This document shows, piece by piece, positions 1-6,450 of a DNA stretch of 6,450 bases. Both the position numbers and the translations under genes were made by a program. This stretch comes from Pseudomonadota bacterium (GTDB lineage Bacteria; Pseudomonadota; Gammaproteobacteria; Magnimaribacterales; D2472). The stretch covers positions 1 through 6,450 of the forward strand of contig RGHK01000053.1 in assembly GCA_010024215.1 (NCBI GenBank), given 5' to 3'. The stretch's first letter is position 1. Each line of letters opens with the position of its first letter. The notes under the pieces are model-generated. The model was not told the origin of the DNA, searched no databases, and saw only the letters and a list, made by a program, of their open reading frames with translations.

Positions 1-830
1 CCTCCAATAAAAATACCAAAGATTGATGCTATTAATGCCACTACTTTTACTACTGCGCCTATCTCTGTAAGAGTAAAACCCATGTCTAAATAAAATGGTG
101 TTGCCATAGGGCCCATCACTATGTCTGTTAATCTATAGGTTGCAATTATTAGTAATAAGATTGAAGCCATAAAAAGTTTAAATCGAGAAAAGAAATCTTT
201 TAATGGTTCATAAATTGAATTAGTAAAATTTAATTTACCCAATTCAGTATTTTTCTCTTCGTGGGAAAAAATAACTCCTAGAAACCCGAAACACATTAAG
301 GCAGCCAGTAACTTATATGTCATGGCCCAACCATTTAAATCAGCAAAAATTAATGCTAATGATGTTGCAGCTATTATTGCTAATCTATAACCAAGTTGGT
401 AAGCCGCTGCTAAGTTTCCTTGATCGGTAATATGAGCATATTCAATTCTAAATGCATCTATTGCAATATCTTGAAAAGAGCCCGCAAAAGCAATTAAACC
501 AGCAACTACGCAAAATAATAAAAAGCTTTGAACAGGATCAATATTTGATATCAATAATAAACCACTGATTATTATTATCTGCATTAATGCTATCCAGCTC
601 TTTCTATGACCATATTTAGAAAAGTAAGGTACTGAAAATCTATCCACTAATGGAGCCCATAGAAACTTAATTGTGTAGGCAAATGTTATCCATGCAAAAA
701 ACCCAATAAGACTGAGTTCAATGCTTGAATCTCTTAACCATGCTGTAGTGGTGCTTATTAGAAGTATATATGGCAGACCTGAGCCAAAACCTAGTGAGAG
801 CATCACAAACATTTTTCTCAAGTTATACAT
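1..830 (-). CDS. ampG: AmpG-type muropeptide permease (MFS), 3' end cut off by window edge
   Basis: Inner-membrane major facilitator transporter that imports GlcNAc-1,6-anhydroMurNAc and its peptides, released by wall turnover, into the cytoplasm for recycling. The first 276 residues are visible; AmpG proteins usually run to about 420-490, so roughly the C-terminal third is missing beyond position 1. AmpG signatures seen: GFGSGLPY (residues 14-21), FLWAPLVDR (56-64), the MFS loop 2-3 motif GHRKSW (74-79), QDIAIDAFR (120-128) and QLGYRL (145-150). About eight hydrophobic helices are recognisable, split by a polar charged loop at about 189-217, as expected between the two MFS halves. The ATG (830-828) overlaps the end of ampD by 8 bases and has a possible Shine-Dalgarno (GGGATAGG) ten bases upstream. 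The N-terminus before helix 1 is short. Placement beside ampD, which acts on the imported substrate, supports AmpG over another MFS family. Frame and family are clear; exact substrate is inferred from the family. Confidence 0.9.
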   Translation of the reverse strand, partial: MYNLRKMFVMLSLGFGSGLPYILLISTTTAWLRDSSIELSLIGFFAWITFAYTIKFLWAPLVDRFSVPYFSKYGHRKSWIALMQIIIISGLLLISNIDPVQSFLLFCVVAGLIAFAGSFQDIAIDAFRIEYAHITDQGNLAAAYQLGYRLAIIAATSLALIFADLNGWAMTYKLLAALMCFGFLGVIFSHEEKNTELGKLNFTNSIYEPLKDFFSRFKLFMASILLLIIATYRLTDIVMGPMATPFYLDMGFTLTEIGAVVKVVALIASIFGIFIG

Positions 831-1365
831 TGCTTAAGTACCTATCCCAGTCAAATAGATTTCCTGGATCAGTTTTTCGACCAGGAGCTACATCTGAATG
901 ACCTTTTATATTTTCCTTACTAATATCAGTATACTCTTGCATAAGCAATGATGTTATTTGAGATAATTTTTCATACTGAATATCTTCAAAAATATCATCT
1001 TCAGAACCTTCTAGCTCTATTCCTATTGAAAAATCATTGCAATTGTCTTTATTGTGGAATGACGAAACTCCTGCATGCCAAGCCCTCATATTAAAGGGTA
1101 CAAACTGAATTATTTCACCATCTCTTTTAATCAAAATATGAGATGAAACTTTCAAGCCTTCTATATCTTTATAAAAACTATCCAATGAAAAATCTAACTC
1201 ATTTAAAAAAAACTTTTCTATATGATCATTGTTATATTGTTTTGGGGGCAAACTTATTGCGTGAATTACTATAAGGCTAATTTTAGTATTATGTGGTCGT
1301 TCGTTAAAATTGGGTGATTTTAAAAATTTTATATTTTGCAGAATATGATTTTTAATTTCCATCAT
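823..1365 (-). CDS. ampD: 1,6-anhydro-N-acetylmuramyl-L-alanine amidase AmpD
   Basis: Cytoplasmic zinc amidase (Amidase_2/PGRP fold) that cleaves the lactyl-amide bond between 1,6-anhydroMurNAc and L-Ala of imported muropeptides, freeing the stem peptide for reuse. At 180 residues it matches the usual length (about 183 in E. coli). Probable zinc ligands are His35 (VIHAISLPP), His156 (GHSDVAPG) and Asp166 (KTDPG); Glu117 in IGIELEG and Lys164 correspond to catalytic residues. AWHAG (95-99) and CNDFSIGIELEG (109-120) are typical of cytoplasmic AmpD. There is no signal peptide, which argues against the periplasmic AmiD/AmpDh paralogues. The residue after the first zinc His is Ala where E. coli AmpD has Asn. 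Two adjacent ATG codons are possible starts (1365 and 1362); the first overlaps the ispH stop as ATGA, which suggests coupled translation, and no strong Shine-Dalgarno is seen. The gene ends inside the start of ampG. In enterobacteria AmpD loss derepresses AmpR-controlled beta-lactamase, but neither ampR nor a beta-lactamase gene is in the window. Confidence 0.95.
   Translation of the reverse strand: MMEIKNHILQNIKFLKSPNFNERPHNTKISLIVIHAISLPPKQYNNDHIEKFFLNELDFSLDSFYKDIEGLKVSSHILIKRDGEIIQFVPFNMRAWHAGVSSFHNKDNCNDFSIGIELEGSEDDIFEDIQYEKLSQITSLLMQEYTDISKENIKGHSDVAPGRKTDPGNLFDWDRYLSNV
841..848 (-). promoter_or_regulatory. Possible ribosome binding site for ampG
   Basis: On the minus strand this reads GGGATAGG and ends ten bases before the ampG ATG at 830. 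It lies inside the last codons of ampD. The match to the anti-Shine-Dalgarno is partial and the spacing slightly long, so re-initiation by ribosomes finishing ampD may matter as much. Confidence 0.4.
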
Positions 1366-2309
1366 CTTAATAACGGAGGCAGTTTAAAGAAAATATTTTC
1401 TCTATCTTCACCATTTTCAATTATTGATGCACCAGTATGCTCTTTCAGGGCTTGTGCAATTTCTTGGACTCTTTCTTCGGGTGCCGAAGCGCCTGCAGTA
1501 ATCGAAATGGAATTACAACCTTCTAATTCATTTAAATTTAACTCTTCAAAACCATCAATTAGAACAGCCTTACAACCACATTTTTCAGCTAATTCTTTTA
1601 ATCTATTTGAATTTGAACTATTTACTGATCCGACAACAATCATGTAATCAGACTCAAGTGCAAGTTGTTTAACCGCATCCTGCCTATTTTGTGTTGCATA
1701 GCAAATATCATCTTTTTTTGGAATTTTAATTTTTGGAAATCTTTCTTTAAGAATATTAATAATTGATTTTGTATCATCAACGCTTAAAGTGGTTTGAGTA
1801 ACTATTGCTAAATTTTCTGGTTTAGAAACTTTTATTTTTTTAGCCTCGTTATCATCCTGGACTAAATATATATTGCTTGAATCTTTATTAATATGCCTTC
1901 CCATGGTCCCTTCAACCTCAGGATGACCTTCATGGCCAATTAATATAATGTCATTCCCTGCTCTAGCATGCCTTATGACTTCCATATGAACTTTTGTAAC
2001 TAAAGGGCATGTTGCATCAAAGTATTGCAAATTCCTTGATTTAGTAGTTTCTTCTACCTGATTAGAAACTCCATGAGCACTGAAAATTACCAAAGAATTA
2101 TCAGGGATTTCTTCTATTTCTTCTACAAAAATAGCTCCCTTATTTTTTAAATCTTCTACAACAAATTTATTATGAACGACTTCATGCTTTACATATACCG
2201 GACTTCCATAGATTTCTAGTGCTCTATTAACAATGTCTATTGCCCTATCCACTCCTGCACAAAAGCCCCTGGGATTTGCGAGTTTTATTTCCTTAATTTT
2301 TGCTTCCAC
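1362..2309 (-). CDS. ispH: 4-hydroxy-3-methylbut-2-enyl diphosphate reductase IspH (LytB)
   Basis: Iron-sulfur enzyme of the cytoplasm that reduces HMBPP to IPP and DMAPP, the last step of the MEP isoprenoid pathway. At 315 residues it is full length (E. coli 316). The three cluster cysteines are Cys17 (NPRGFCAGV), Cys101 (DATCPLVTKVH) and Cys203 (DDICYATQNRQ). Substrate-binding motifs are intact: VVHN (His46), SAHG (His79), GHPEVEGT (His129, catalytic Glu131), TQTTLS (171-176), SSNSNR (231-236) and TAGASAP (271-277). The start is GTG at 2309-2307; upstream in frame a TAA occurs at 2339-2337 with no ATG between, and no Met codon lies between the GTG and the essential N-terminal cysteine motif, so GTG is well supported. 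The upstream Shine-Dalgarno is weak (AGAA-like). The gene begins 17 bases inside lspA and ends in an ATGA overlap with ampD. The fkpB gene that often lies just before ispH in gammaproteobacteria is absent. Confidence 0.97.
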   Translation of the reverse strand: MEAKIKEIKLANPRGFCAGVDRAIDIVNRALEIYGSPVYVKHEVVHNKFVVEDLKNKGAIFVEEIEEIPDNSLVIFSAHGVSNQVEETTKSRNLQYFDATCPLVTKVHMEVIRHARAGNDIILIGHEGHPEVEGTMGRHINKDSSNIYLVQDDNEAKKIKVSKPENLAIVTQTTLSVDDTKSIINILKERFPKIKIPKKDDICYATQNRQDAVKQLALESDYMIVVGSVNSSNSNRLKELAEKCGCKAVLIDGFEELNLNELEGCNSISITAGASAPEERVQEIAQALKEHTGASIIENGEDRENIFFKLPPLLR

Positions 2310-2784
2310 GTTTATTTCTAAATAATTCCATATATATTAATAGAATAGCCCCAATACTAATTGATGCGTCTGCAAAATTAAAAATAAAAAAAGAAAAATT
2401 ATTAATTTTTAAATGCAAAAAATCTGTTACATAGCCATCAGGAATTCTATCTAATATATTTCCAAGTGCTCCACCGATAACAAAAGACAATGCCAATTTG
2501 TTTTTTTCTACAGACTCTTTTTGCAAAAGATTGATTAAAAATATAACAATTAAAATTCCAACAAATGTTAACAGATTAGATATAGTTCTTTGTCCAAGAT
2601 CTAAGAAACCAAATGCAATGCCGGAATTAAAAGTTAAATAAAAATCTATGAATGGTATAAAGGCATATGATTGAAATTCTTCTAAGCTTCTAAGTGCAAC
2701 TTGTTTTGTAGCTATATCTATAGCAAGAAGAATGAAAATATAAATAAAGAATTTATTTTTAAACAAAAGACCTACTTTCTCCAT
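2293..2784 (-). CDS. lspA: Lipoprotein signal peptidase (signal peptidase II) LspA
   Basis: Inner-membrane aspartyl protease that removes the signal peptide from diacylglyceryl-modified prolipoproteins, the step after Lgt. At 163 residues it is full length (E. coli 164). The catalytic aspartates are Asp112 in GNILDR and Asp139 in FNFADA. Other conserved family positions are present: Asp23 and Lys27 in AIDIATK, Asn53 in TFNSGIAFGF, Asn109 and Asn136. Four hydrophobic segments are visible at about 11-29, 67-87, 97-111 and 133-153, the normal LspA topology. The ATG (2784-2782) lies 26 bases inside the end of ileS, with no convincing Shine-Dalgarno, so translation probably depends on ileS. The stop is 17 bases inside ispH. 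The basic C-terminus (RNKRG) fits a cytoplasmic tail. Confidence 0.97.
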   Translation of the reverse strand: MEKVGLLFKNKFFIYIFILLAIDIATKQVALRSLEEFQSYAFIPFIDFYLTFNSGIAFGFLDLGQRTISNLLTFVGILIVIFLINLLQKESVEKNKLALSFVIGGALGNILDRIPDGYVTDFLHLKINNFSFFIFNFADASISIGAILLIYMELFRNKRGSKN

Positions 2785-5530
2785 TAGAGTCTATATTTTC
2801 TTCGCATCTAGAACATATTTCTGGGTGATTTTTACTTACTCCAACAGACTCATCTCTGTGCCAGCATCTTGTACACTTATCATCATTAAGGTTTTCAACA
2901 ATTATTTCTAAATTATCTGATTCTTTAATAACAGCTTTAGAAGATATAAATACAAAATGTAGCTCATCACCAAGTTTTTCTAAAATTGCTTTATCACTTG
3001 GATTGGCGTTGATTAATACATTTGCATCTAACGAACCTTTAAGTTTATTCTCATTTCTGAGAGCTTCTATTGATTGATTCACTTGATCTTTTATTTCAAA
3101 AATTCTTTTCCAGTCATCATCAGTAATTAGTCCAGTTTTACTATCACCTTTTTGAAAATATTCAGATAAAAATACTGAATCTTCTTGATTCTTAAGTGAG
3201 CTATGGGTTTGCCATAACTCTTCTGCTGTAAATGATAGAATTGGTGCAATTAATCGCACCATAACATTAACTACATAATCTAAACTTGTTTGACATGATT
3301 TTCTTGCATGAGAATCATTTTTACATGTATACAATCTATCTTTGACTATATCTAAATAAATACCCCCTAATTCATTTACACAAAAATTATGAATCCTTTG
3401 AACAACATTATGGTAAGAATAAGATTCATAAAAATTTATAACCTCTTTTTCTAGTTTGTCTGTTTCCCTAATAATCCATTTATCGAGCTCTACTTGGTCT
3501 TCATATTTAATTTTATGATTGCAATTAAAATCATTAAGATTGCCCAACATGAACCTAAAAGTATTTCTGATTCTTCTATATTGATCTGAGACTCTTTTCA
3601 GAATTTCGTCAGATGCAACCATTTCACTTCTAAAATCAGTAGATGCAACCCATAACCTGAGAATATCTGCACCTAGAGAATCCCAAACCTTTTGCGGAGA
3701 AACGACATTTCCAAGTGATTTAGATTGTTTTCTTCCATTTTCGTCAACAACAAAACCGTGCGTCAAAACTGATTTATATGGTGCTTGGCCTTTCATAGCA
3801 ATGCTTGTTAACAGTGACGATTGAAACCATCCTCTATGTTGATCAGAACCTTCAAGATAGAGATCTGCAACTATATCTTGTGAAAACCTCTTTTCTGAAA
3901 CAGCTGAATGAGTTATTCCTGAATCAAACCATACATCTAAAGAGTCAGTTGTTTTAGTATATAAATCTCCATCATCTATGTAATCATTAAGATCTATAGA
4001 GTCCCATGCAGAAATTCCTTCCTCCTCAATCTTGTCTGCAAATTTTGAAAATAATTCAGCTTGCTTTGGATGGATTTCACCTGTGTCTTTATGTGTTACT
4101 AGAGTTATAGGGACACCCCAATTTCTCTGTCTTGATATACACCAATCTGGTCTATCATTCAGCATACTTTCAATTCTTTGGAGACCCCATGATGGCTCCC
4201 AATTTACATCATCTATGCTTTTAAGAGCGTCTGACAATAGTCCATTTTGATTCATTGAAATAAACCACTGTGCTGTTGATGTGAATATTAATGGTGTTTT
4301 ATGTCTCCAACAGTGAGGATATGAGTGATGATAATCATCACAATTAATCAAAGCATTTTTTTCTTCAAGCTTTTCAATTACAAGTGGATCAGCCTTTAAA
4401 GGAGTGAGCCCTGCTATAAAATCAATTTCATCTATAAAAAAACCTTTAGAATTTAGTGCTTTAAAAGTTTCAATATTATTTTTCTTACATATTAGATAAT
4501 CATCCATACCATGTGCGGGAGCTGTATGCACACAACCGGTACCAGCTTCTGTTGTAACATGGTCTCCATGAAGTAAAATTGATTTTCTATCCATAAATGG
4601 ATGGAGTAATTCAATATCTTTAAGATTTGTCCCTTTTGTACTTGATAAAGAAACTAAATCTAGATTCCATCTTTCTTCACAAGATGAAATCATTGATTCA
4701 GCAATTACAAAATAATTTTCATTAACTTTAACAAGCGAATAATCTAACTCTGGGTTTATACAAACAGCAACATTTGATGGAATAGTCCATGGTGTAGTAG
4801 TCCAGATAACAAATGAAATTGTTACATTTTGATTAAAATTAAAAGCTTCATTAACCTTATTGAGACTTTTCTCATCGACATCAAACTTTACATCAATTGA
4901 TTTAGAAGTTTTATCTTGATACTCAACCTCTGCCTCTGCTAAAGCTGATGCACAATCCTGACACCAATGAACAGGCTTCTCTCCTTTTTGAATATGGCCA
5001 GCTGCAAAAATCTTACCCAACGCTCTTACGGTATCAGCTTCAAATGAAGAATCTAAGCTTTTATAGGGATTATCCCATTCGCCAAGAACTCCTAGTCTAA
5101 TAAAGTCATTCTTCTGATCTTCTATTTGAGTTAAAGCATACTCTTTACATGCCTCTTGGAAGGTTTTTTTATTTTGAACAACTTCACTTCTCTTCCCATG
5201 TTTTTTTTCAATATTTAATTCTATTGGTAACCCATGACAATCCCATCCAGGAACGTATGGAGCATCTTTACCTAATAATGTTTTATTTTTTAGAGTTATA
5301 TCTTTTAATATCTTATTTACAGAATGGCCTAAATGAATTGATCCATTTGCATATGGCGGACCATCATGCAGAATAAATATTTCATTACCTGTACGAATAC
5401 TTCTTATCTTTTTATATAGATCTATACTGTTCCAAAAATCAATAATTTCTGGTTCCTTCTTTGGTAAACCAGCTTTCATTGAGAGCTCAGTTTCAGGAAG
5501 ATTTAATGTATCCCTATAGTTAGTTGTCAT
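2759..5530 (-). CDS. ileS: Isoleucyl-tRNA synthetase IleS (class I, bacterial type)
   Basis: Cytoplasmic class Ia synthetase that attaches isoleucine to tRNA-Ile and hydrolyses mischarged valine. At 923 residues it is full length (E. coli 938). In order: HIGH motif as HLGH (66-69); start of the CP1 region with HWCQDCASALAEAEVEY (188-204); editing-site motifs WTTTPWTIPSN (243-253) and GTGCVHTAPAHGMDDY (330-345); WCISRQRNWG (463-472); DVWFDSG (532-538); the KMSKS loop as KQSKS (601-605); an anticodon-binding alpha-helical domain including SCQTSL (745-750) and APILSFTAEELW (762-773); and a C-terminal zinc site with Cys886, Cys889, Cys906 and Cys909. The zinc tail and overall similarity place it with the ordinary bacterial IleS rather than the eukaryote-like, mupirocin-resistant type. 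The ATG (5530-5528) is four bases after the ribF stop, with only a weak AAGA-like Shine-Dalgarno. The Met-to-Gln change in KMSKS leaves both lysines intact, so activity is expected. Confidence 0.98.
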   Translation of the reverse strand: MTTNYRDTLNLPETELSMKAGLPKKEPEIIDFWNSIDLYKKIRSIRTGNEIFILHDGPPYANGSIHLGHSVNKILKDITLKNKTLLGKDAPYVPGWDCHGLPIELNIEKKHGKRSEVVQNKKTFQEACKEYALTQIEDQKNDFIRLGVLGEWDNPYKSLDSSFEADTVRALGKIFAAGHIQKGEKPVHWCQDCASALAEAEVEYQDKTSKSIDVKFDVDEKSLNKVNEAFNFNQNVTISFVIWTTTPWTIPSNVAVCINPELDYSLVKVNENYFVIAESMISSCEERWNLDLVSLSSTKGTNLKDIELLHPFMDRKSILLHGDHVTTEAGTGCVHTAPAHGMDDYLICKKNNIETFKALNSKGFFIDEIDFIAGLTPLKADPLVIEKLEEKNALINCDDYHHSYPHCWRHKTPLIFTSTAQWFISMNQNGLLSDALKSIDDVNWEPSWGLQRIESMLNDRPDWCISRQRNWGVPITLVTHKDTGEIHPKQAELFSKFADKIEEEGISAWDSIDLNDYIDDGDLYTKTTDSLDVWFDSGITHSAVSEKRFSQDIVADLYLEGSDQHRGWFQSSLLTSIAMKGQAPYKSVLTHGFVVDENGRKQSKSLGNVVSPQKVWDSLGADILRLWVASTDFRSEMVASDEILKRVSDQYRRIRNTFRFMLGNLNDFNCNHKIKYEDQVELDKWIIRETDKLEKEVINFYESYSYHNVVQRIHNFCVNELGGIYLDIVKDRLYTCKNDSHARKSCQTSLDYVVNVMVRLIAPILSFTAEELWQTHSSLKNQEDSVFLSEYFQKGDSKTGLITDDDWKRIFEIKDQVNQSIEALRNENKLKGSLDANVLINANPSDKAILEKLGDELHFVFISSKAVIKESDNLEIIVENLNDDKCTRCWHRDESVGVSKNHPEICSRCEENIDSNGESRSFV

Positions 5531-5534
5531 AACA

Positions 5535-6449
5535 CTATCTTAATAAATTTTTTGCAGCCTTTATGTCTTTTTGAATTTGCGATTTTAACATGTCTAAATT
5601 CTTAAATTTCTTTTCTTCTCTTATTTTTCTAATAAATTCAACATTTAATCTTTTTGAATAAATATTTGAATTAAATTCAAACAAGTGAACTTCTAGAACA
5701 GGTTGAGTGCCGCCAACTGTTGGCCTAATGCCCATATTAGCAATGCCATCATATATATTGTTTTCTAAGTTACACTTAACTGCATAAACACCTGAAATTG
5801 GAAGCTTTTGTTTTGGCAGCCACAAATTAGCAGTTGGCACACCAATTGTCCTTCCTAAATGTTGACCGTGTACAACCTTACCTGAAAAAGTATAGGCTCT
5901 ACCAAGTAAATTTTTTGCTAAATTAAAATCATCATTTAGCAATGCTTCTCTTATTCTTGTGCTGCTAACTCTTTCATCAAGATATTTAAAAGTAGGAGTA
6001 TTATTAATCTCAATATTATTCTTTGATCCCCAACTTTTTAGCAGCTCAAAATCACCGGCTCTGTTTACACCAAACCTAAAATCATCTCCAACCGTTAAAG
6101 AGCTTAAACCGACTGATTCAAGAATGTCAGAAATAAAAGCTTCAGGTGTCATTTTTCTTAGAGAATTGTTAAATTTTAAAAAAAATGCAAAATCAATTCC
6201 AAATTCTCTTAACAATTCAAATTTCTCTCTCCAGGGACATATTCGAGGAGGCACAATTGCTGATGAATTGCTTGATACGGCAAAGTACTCTGAAGCATGG
6301 GGCTCAGTAAAGAAAACTATAGTAGAGGATTGAGAGTCTTTAGCTTTGTTTTTAATTTTATTAAGTATTGCTTGATGTCCTTTATGCAAACCGTCAAAGT
6401 TACCTATTGTCCCATGAAGTTTTTCTTTTGGATAAAGCTGTTTAAACAA
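5535..6449 (-). CDS. ribF: Bifunctional riboflavin kinase / FAD synthetase RibF, 5' end probably outside window
   Basis: Two-domain cytoplasmic enzyme that phosphorylates riboflavin to FMN and then adenylylates FMN to FAD. The N-terminal nucleotidyltransferase domain shows GNFDGLHKGH (16-25), GDDFRFG (121-127) and RVSSTRIREAL (160-170). The C-terminal flavokinase domain shows GRTIGVPTANL (199-209), GVYAV (220-224), GIRPTVGG (240-247) and the probable catalytic base Glu253 in LEVHL. The readable frame gives 304 residues from a TTG at 6449-6447, against about 313 in E. coli, where the GNFDG motif lies several residues further in. The frame stays open to the edge, so the TTG is more likely an internal Leu codon, with the real start a few codons beyond 6450. 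Numbering here counts from that TTG. The gene ends with TAG four bases before the ileS ATG, the usual ribF-ileS linkage of gammaproteobacteria. An FMN riboswitch or promoter, if any, would be outside the window. Confidence 0.95.
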   Translation of the reverse strand: MFKQLYPKEKLHGTIGNFDGLHKGHQAILNKIKNKAKDSQSSTIVFFTEPHASEYFAVSSNSSAIVPPRICPWREKFELLREFGIDFAFFLKFNNSLRKMTPEAFISDILESVGLSSLTVGDDFRFGVNRAGDFELLKSWGSKNNIEINNTPTFKYLDERVSSTRIREALLNDDFNLAKNLLGRAYTFSGKVVHGQHLGRTIGVPTANLWLPKQKLPISGVYAVKCNLENNIYDGIANMGIRPTVGGTQPVLEVHLFEFNSNIYSKRLNVEFIRKIREEKKFKNLDMLKSQIQKDIKAAKNLLR

Positions 6450-6450
6450 A

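Larger units (their letters stand above)
1..6449 (-). other. Probable single operon ribF-ileS-lspA-ispH-ampD-ampG
   Basis: All six genes run the same way, with one 4-base gap (ribF/ileS) and overlaps of 26 (ileS/lspA), 17 (lspA/ispH), 4 (ispH/ampD) and 8 bases (ampD/ampG). This leaves no intergenic room for a terminator or a stand-alone promoter, so one transcript and translational coupling are inferred. Internal promoters inside coding sequence cannot be excluded by reading. The upstream promoter and the end of the operon are outside the window. Confidence 0.8.

Noticed and set aside
1374..1379. CGGAGG on the plus strand, a perfect-looking Shine-Dalgarno
   Set aside because: It is the complement of Pro and adjacent codons near the end of ispH; no real plus-strand gene follows it.
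1336..1647. Plus-strand open frame of 103 codons
   Set aside because: It lies opposite the conserved C-terminal part of ispH and the start of ampD and shows no recognisable domain; it is a shadow of the real genes.
2375..2405. A/T-rich stretch that might look like a terminator tail
   Set aside because: It lies inside lspA, encoding the hydrophobic and Phe/Lys/Asn-rich segment before the second catalytic Asp, and I see no stable GC-rich hairpin beside it.
4032..4250. Plus-strand open frame of 72 codons
   Set aside because: It is fully antisense to the conserved WCISRQRNWG region of ileS and resembles no known protein.
5201..5208. Run of eight A on the coding strand of ileS, a possible slippage or frameshift site
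   Set aside because: It encodes consecutive Glu-Lys-Lys codons in an AT-rich gene, and the ileS frame continues intact with conserved motifs on both sides, so nothing suggests programmed slippage.
5149..5376. Plus-strand open frame of 75 codons
   Set aside because: It is antisense to the N-terminal catalytic region of ileS, with no family motif and no supporting context.
5959..6333. Plus-strand open frame of 124 codons
   Set aside because: It is antisense to ribF, whose protein motifs are conserved across the same bases; the composition is that of a reverse-complement shadow.
1..6450. Search for a mobile element, CRISPR array, toxin-antitoxin, defence or biosynthetic module
   Set aside because: All bases are used by six recognisable chromosomal genes; no repeats, integrase or transposase motifs, or unexplained coding frames were seen.

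Overview
The window is one continuous run of six genes, all on the minus strand. In transcription order, right to left, they are ribF, ileS, lspA, ispH, ampD and ampG. The first four are housekeeping genes: flavin cofactor synthesis, isoleucyl-tRNA synthesis, lipoprotein signal peptidase and the last step of the MEP isoprenoid pathway. The last two belong to peptidoglycan recycling: the cytoplasmic anhydro-muramyl-peptide amidase and the inner-membrane muropeptide permease. No plus-strand gene is supported.

The DNA is visibly AT-rich, roughly one third G+C by eye. The ribF-ileS-lspA-ispH order, an AmpD that resembles the enterobacterial protein along its full length, and AmpG together point to a Gram-negative gammaproteobacterium. 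The very tight packing and low G+C fit a small-genome, streamlined lineage; a marine SAR86-like bacterium is a reasonable guess, but this window does not prove it.

Layout: ribF (6449 down to 5535; its true start probably lies just beyond the right edge), a 4-base gap, ileS (5530-2759), a 26-base overlap, lspA (2784-2293), a 17-base overlap, ispH (GTG start, 2309-1362), a 4-base ATGA overlap, ampD (1365-823), an 8-base overlap, and ampG (830 running off the left edge). No stretch without a gene exceeds four bases, so there is no room for internal promoters, terminators or RNA genes between genes. The promoter and terminator of the operon must lie outside the window. Shine-Dalgarno sequences are mostly weak, so translational coupling through the overlaps is likely.

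Functionally, ileS and ribF supply charged tRNA and flavin cofactors. IspH supplies IPP/DMAPP, which feeds undecaprenyl phosphate, the carrier for cell-wall precursors. LspA matures lipoproteins. AmpG imports GlcNAc-1,6-anhydroMurNAc peptides and AmpD removes their stem peptide for reuse. The last three genes thus share a loose cell-envelope theme. The mild surprises are that fkpB is missing between lspA and ispH, and that ampD and ampG are attached as a coupled pair to this housekeeping operon. I see no mobile element, CRISPR array, defence module or other undescribed system here.
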